A stretch of 55,418 nt of DNA, from positions 1-55,418 of the forward strand of contig NZ_FZNZ01000026.1 of assembly GCF_900187995.1 (NCBI RefSeq). The letters run 5' to 3'. How positions within the stretch are numbered: the first letter of the stretch is position 1; each line of letters starts with the position of its first letter. Positions 52,611 to 55,418 of the stretch are shown in pieces. Both the position numbers and the translations under genes were made by a program. Source of the DNA: Prevotella jejuni. Its GTDB lineage: Bacteria; Bacteroidota; Bacteroidia; Bacteroidales; Bacteroidaceae. The notes beneath the pieces are model-generated. The model was given only the letters and a program-made list of their open reading frames with translations, ran no database searches and was not told the DNA's origin.

Positions 52611-53933
52611 TTACCACTTTAGACTATTAATAGGTGCAAAGAAGGGGATAGCTCCATATCTACCTTGTAGGTATCCCTTACGAACATCCTCTCTTGGTTT
52701 ATATTCTGCAAGGGAGGTGAAATGAGAGGCTCCAACAGCATCTTTCTCAACAAACCACACCTCGTCAGCACGAATCAAGTCTAAGTTTAGCAGGTTTGAT
52801 TCGTGCGTAGAGAAGATGAGTTGGGTGTCTTTGTCAGCTGTGAGATGGCCGAAGTAATATTCAAGAATCTTCTGTGAAAGCATGGGGTGCATGCTTCTGT
52901 CAATCTCATCAATCAGATAGACTGTCTCATTCAGACGCAGGTCAATGAGCATAGGGATGAAGTCCATGATTCTTATAGACCCATCAGACTCCTCATTCAT
53001 CTCAAATGCTATCTCTCTATTATCTTCACCTTTATGGATGGTATTCTGCTTATAGATAGACATAGTTCCGTCTTTTTCTGACTCAAAGAAATAGAAGGCT
53101 GAATTAGAGGGAGAGGCGACTACAATCCCTTTACCAGGTTCTGCTTCTGCAAGAATGTCTGTCACAAGTTCCTTGGGTAGCTCTAAGTTCTCCTTAGCCA
53201 CCCTTACTCGTCGTATATCAACAATGCCTGTATTGAAATAGTCAAGGAGCGATTTTGTGGCAATAGCAAACTGTTTGTCTTTTTCCACACGGATAGACAG
53301 ACCTTCAAACCTTGTCTTTGGGAAGATAATCTTTAGGTTTTCTTTCATCCAACGATAGGCCTCAGTGATGGCGTTAAGGCCTTTGCCATTTCGTTTGATA
53401 TATTCTGAAAGAAAACTGTCATTCTTCGGAGTGCTCATGCTGATGAATTTCACAAGCTGTTTCTCTTCTTCACTCGCAGTGAAGGAACCAAAGGTAAACT
53501 CATTGCCATCAGCAGACACCTTACGTGTAAATACTTCCATGTCTGAACGACTGTTGGTTTCAAACAGCCACTCTTCGGCAATTCCCTTGACAGAGAACTC
53601 TACTCCGTAAGCATAATACTTCTTGCCAACCTTAAACTCCATCTCAACCTTTGAAGGTTTATTTCCCAATGTAGCAAGTTTGAAAGGTTCTATTTCATTC
53701 TTAGGGACGCCTTCCAGCGCAATCTTCTGTAGTATATCAACAGCCTTGATGATGTTACTCTTGCCCGAAGCGTTGGCCCCGTAGATGATACCCGCTTTGA
53801 GTACAGAGATGTCGTCACGCTTTTCTGCGCGGCAAACCTGTTCAGAGTGTTTATCACTTTTACCTGCAACGAAACTGATTTGAGTTTCTTCTTTGAATGA
53901 GAGTAGGTTCTCGACGGTTATTCTTAATATCAT
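52611..53933 (-). CDS. rloA: RloA-like AAA ATPase (ABC-type ATP-binding fold)
   Basis: A 440-residue ATPase from the ATG at 53931-53933 (the frame runs upstream to 53981 but the family begins MILRITVENLLSFKEE). Walker A GANASGKSN (52-60), signature-like SDGSIRIMDFIPML (about 317-330), Walker B VYLIDEID (338-345), and H-loop FSTHESN (about 375-381). The middle is a poorly conserved insert. Such OLD/AAA_15 ATPases pair with Toprim or RloB nucleases in phage defence. Its promoter TATATTTG lies at 53964-53971. Confidence 0.88.
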   Translation of the reverse strand: MILRITVENLLSFKEETQISFVAGKSDKHSEQVCRAEKRDDISVLKAGIIYGANASGKSNIIKAVDILQKIALEGVPKNEIEPFKLATLGNKPSKVEMEFKVGKKYYAYGVEFSVKGIAEEWLFETNSRSDMEVFTRKVSADGNEFTFGSFTASEEEKQLVKFISMSTPKNDSFLSEYIKRNGKGLNAITEAYRWMKENLKIIFPKTRFEGLSIRVEKDKQFAIATKSLLDYFNTGIVDIRRVRVAKENLELPKELVTDILAEAEPGKGIVVASPSNSAFYFFESEKDGTMSIYKQNTIHKGEDNREIAFEMNEESDGSIRIMDFIPMLIDLRLNETVYLIDEIDRSMHPMLSQKILEYYFGHLTADKDTQLIFSTHESNLLNLDLIRADEVWFVEKDAVGASHFTSLAEYKPREDVRKGYLQGRYGAIPFFAPINSLKW

Positions 53934-53963
53934 GTGATGACGTATTTGCACTTGTTTACGTTG

Positions 53964-53971
53964 CAAATATA
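53964..53971 (-). promoter_or_regulatory. -7 box of the rloAB operon
   Basis: TATATTTG on the minus strand, an exact TAnnTTTG match, 30 bases before the chosen rloA start. Confidence 0.75.
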
Positions 53972-54242
53972 CGTAAAACACTTAACATATCCAAATATAA
54001 TGTCGAATACTTACAATAATCTTGTAAATAACAGAGATTGTCTTCTTTGTGTAGTGTTACCGATTTTCTCTATCTTGTCGGATGCTTGTCTCGTTAGTTC
54101 GCAGTATTAGGATTTGTTTTCAAACGCTATGTACGAATGCTTTAAGGAGTAAGATGTAGGGTCCTTCCAATATATCGAATGATAAGGATATCCTACCATG
54201 CAATGCGATTACATATCTTATTATAAGTTGGGGTTTGAATTG
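53972..54242. other. Spacer upstream of rloA
   Basis: About 270 bases without gene, repeat or RNA that I recognise. Confidence 0.5.
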
Positions 54243-54330
54243 TTTTGCTGTCATGTTCCGTGTCTTGTGTGACATAGCTGGTAGCTAATAAGTAAGGTGA
54301 CTGTGCTCGATGGAGGTAATGAAAGGAAAG
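54243..54330 (+). repeat. R6 MITE-like element, copy 3
   Basis: 88 bases: left end TTTTGCTGTCA (54243-54253), inner GCTAATAAGTAAGGTGA, right end GGTAATGAAAGGAAAGC (degenerate). Same length and order as copies 1 and 2. Confidence 0.6.
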
Positions 54331-54431
54331 CTTGTTACTTGTGGCAGTCGTTGGGTTCTGTTCGTAGGATTGTCTTGTATGGGTAGGGATTATGGTCGTG
54401 TTTTGTAAAGAAAAATCATAGTTCCGTTTTT

Positions 54432-54645
54432 GAAGAGGCCTAATAAGGTTGTAGAAGATGCCTTTCTTGCATGGAGAAGACGCCCTTCTTGAGTGTAACT
54501 AAGGCCCTTCTTGAACCTTAATAGGCGTCTTCTTCGGTACAGTTTGTAATAGTTTGATTTCTTGATGGTTATGAGGATAGTTTGAGAGAGCCGTTTTGAG
54601 TTGGGAGGGATACGTGGGTGAGGTTTTTTGTAAGATAATTTCTAA
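54432..54645. repeat. R2 element, copy 6
   Basis: GAAGAGGCCTAATAAGGTTG, then GAAGATGCCTTTCTTG, GAAGACGCCCTTCTTG, AAGGCCCTTCTTG and an inverted AGGCGTCTTCTTCGG (54432-54536), followed by CAGTTTGTAAT and TTGATGGTTATGAG, both shared with copy 1. The final box is weak. Confidence 0.75.
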
Positions 54646-54684
54646 ATGGCTGATGTAGCTTGGTTTGAGAGTAAGAAACAAATA

Positions 54685-54709
54685 ACGGACGCACTGATTG
54701 TGCGTCCGT
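54685..54709 (-). terminator. Hairpin with T-rich tail downstream of fur
   Basis: ACGGACGCAC pairs perfectly with GTGCGTCCGT; on the minus strand it is followed by TATTTGTTTC. It could end the fur transcript, about 300 bases after its stop. Confidence 0.6.
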
Positions 54710-54898
54710 AGGGGTTGACGGATGTGCCGACTGTGTCGGTCACGGTCGTAATTTCGTTAGTTGTATGCTTATTTTACTTGTGCGATAGTCCTATTGAAAG
54801 GCATCACACTATGGGCAATGTTCCTTTGAGAACATAGCAAAAAGCAGTGTTGAAAAAACTTTTGAGATGATGTCTCCTCGTCTGTTTTTGTATTATAA

Positions 54899-54950
54899 AT
54901 AGGTGTGACGCTCTTCTCAGTACATTAGAGAGCTGTCGTCAGTCGCCTAT
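54899..54950. other. Long imperfect hairpin after fur
   Basis: ATAGG, TGACG and CTCT pair in order with GAGAG, CGTCA and CCTAT around a loop of 11 bases. Could be an mRNA 3' structure; no T run on either strand. Confidence 0.35.
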
Positions 54951-55006
54951 TCTGGTTCTGTGCAGAGCGTTAGATAGGTGTATGTAACACATATCGAGGG
55001 AGCGAC

Positions 55007-55330
55007 TTAGTTAAGTCCTTCCTCCTCGCTCATTGCTTTAAGGCAGTCAGGACAGATACCTTTATAATAAAGCTGTGTATCATCAATTCTGAATCCCTTG
55101 CCGATTTCGCCAGTATAACGTGGCATTTCCATTGCCTCAAAGTCGAATACTTTCTCGCAGTGTTTGCAGAAGAAGTGTGCATGTGGCTCTGTTACACCAT
55201 CGTAGCAGACACGATGATCGTCAATAGTAATCATTGATGCCGCTCCATGTTCAGACAACATGCGTAGCGTATTATACACAGTTGTGCGACTAACAGTAGG
55301 GAGTTTCTTCTTTAAAGAAAGGACGCAGAG
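55007..55330 (-). pseudogene. fur: 5'-truncated Fur-family regulator
   Basis: The open frame begins after a TGA at 55331-55333 and has no ATG; the first possible start is GTG at 55279, giving 90 residues. The frame upstream of that GTG still encodes SLKKKLPTVSRTT, then YNTLRMLSEHGA, the recognition helix of a Fur wing-helix domain. What follows is a normal Fur dimerisation and metal-binding part: HAHFFCKHCEKVF and GICPDCLK (two CxxC zinc pairs). About 40-50 N-terminal residues (helices 1-3) are missing, and a promoter-like sequence occupies their place. It is a broken gene, a deletion, or an assembly join. Confidence 0.75.
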
Positions 55331-55344
55331 TCAACCAGCAAGTG

Positions 55345-55352
55345 CAAAATTA
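55345..55352 (-). promoter_or_regulatory. -7 box just upstream of the fur fragment
   Basis: TAATTTTG on the minus strand, a perfect TAnnTTTG box about 15 bases before the residual fur frame. It is too close for an intact fur gene to fit behind it. Confidence 0.6.
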
Positions 55353-55418
55353 CAAAACGTGTTTAAAGAACTCACACTTTGGAGTAGAAAAGTTTAATTT
55401 TTCTCTTGGTCTTTCGTT

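Noticed and set aside
54685..54950. tRNA or known small RNA downstream of fur
   Set aside because: The hairpins do not form a cloverleaf, and there is no TTCGANTC arm; no tRNA was found anywhere in the window.

Overview
The window looks like chromosomal DNA of a Bacteroidota bacterium, most likely an oral-type Prevotella. The evidence is: promoters of the TAnnTTTG type with few clear Shine-Dalgarno sites, lipoproteins and TonB-dependent receptors of Bacteroidota families (DUF5689, DUF6359-like, DUF4293, DUF4296, DUF4468, Porin_10-like), a BamD / omega-like / DUF4293 operon, an EF-G paralogue, and a secreted CotH protein with a Prevotella-style C-terminal tail. No tRNA, rRNA, CRISPR array, integrase or transposase was seen.

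Layout. 1-950 is a degenerate GGGCTAAT tandem array. 953-2377 is a CotH-like exported protein. 2665-10736 looks like a nucleic-acid capture locus: a NUC1-type nuclease lipoprotein, rpmE2 embedded beside it, a TonB-dependent receptor with two OB-like surface lipoproteins in one operon, and a divergent secreted EEP nuclease/phosphatase. 10797-12275 carries a uracil-DNA glycosylase family protein and udk, with more GGGCTAAT arrays between genes. 12415-14073 is DUF4293 / omega-like / bamD, divergent from uvrB (14223-16268). 16965-23389 is a plus-strand run: DUF4468 protein, small membrane protein, putative porin, menA, HD phosphohydrolase, guanine-deaminase-like enzyme and small unknowns. 25221-33224 is a minus-strand run with membrane proteins, Tex, a plug-like protein, an L,D-transpeptidase-like protein and an M3 peptidase. 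Then come a serpin lipoprotein, uraA, hemW and an EF-G2-like gene. 42193-51603 is a long minus-strand cluster: ileS, a DksA-like gene, lspA, DUF4296, a small gene, M23 peptidase and C69 dipeptidase. 51954-53933 is a RloA/RloB-type ATPase-Toprim pair, and the window ends in a 5'-truncated fur.

The most unusual layer is repeats. I see at least five short repeat families: R1 (GGGCTAAT arrays), R2 (composite element built on AAGAAGGGCGTCTTCT palindromes, six copies), R3 (7-bp TTGGGTG arrays), R4 (CTCTCCC/GGGAGAGG palindromes ending in GAGGCTACC), and R6 (an 87-88 bp element with GTTTGCTGTCA terminal inverted repeats, three copies). A sixth sequence (R5), an 8-bp tandem repeat, lies inside the M3 peptidase gene. 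R4 sequences also lie in frame inside tex (about five places) and inside the L,D-transpeptidase-like gene, so these repeats have entered open reading frames and been tolerated.

Other points worth attention: IleRS has a swapped HIGH motif (GIHH), which in type 2 IleRS is tied to extreme mupirocin resistance. The EF-G paralogue lacks the catalytic His of its G3 motif. The fur gene has lost its DNA-binding N-terminus and abuts a promoter-like sequence.
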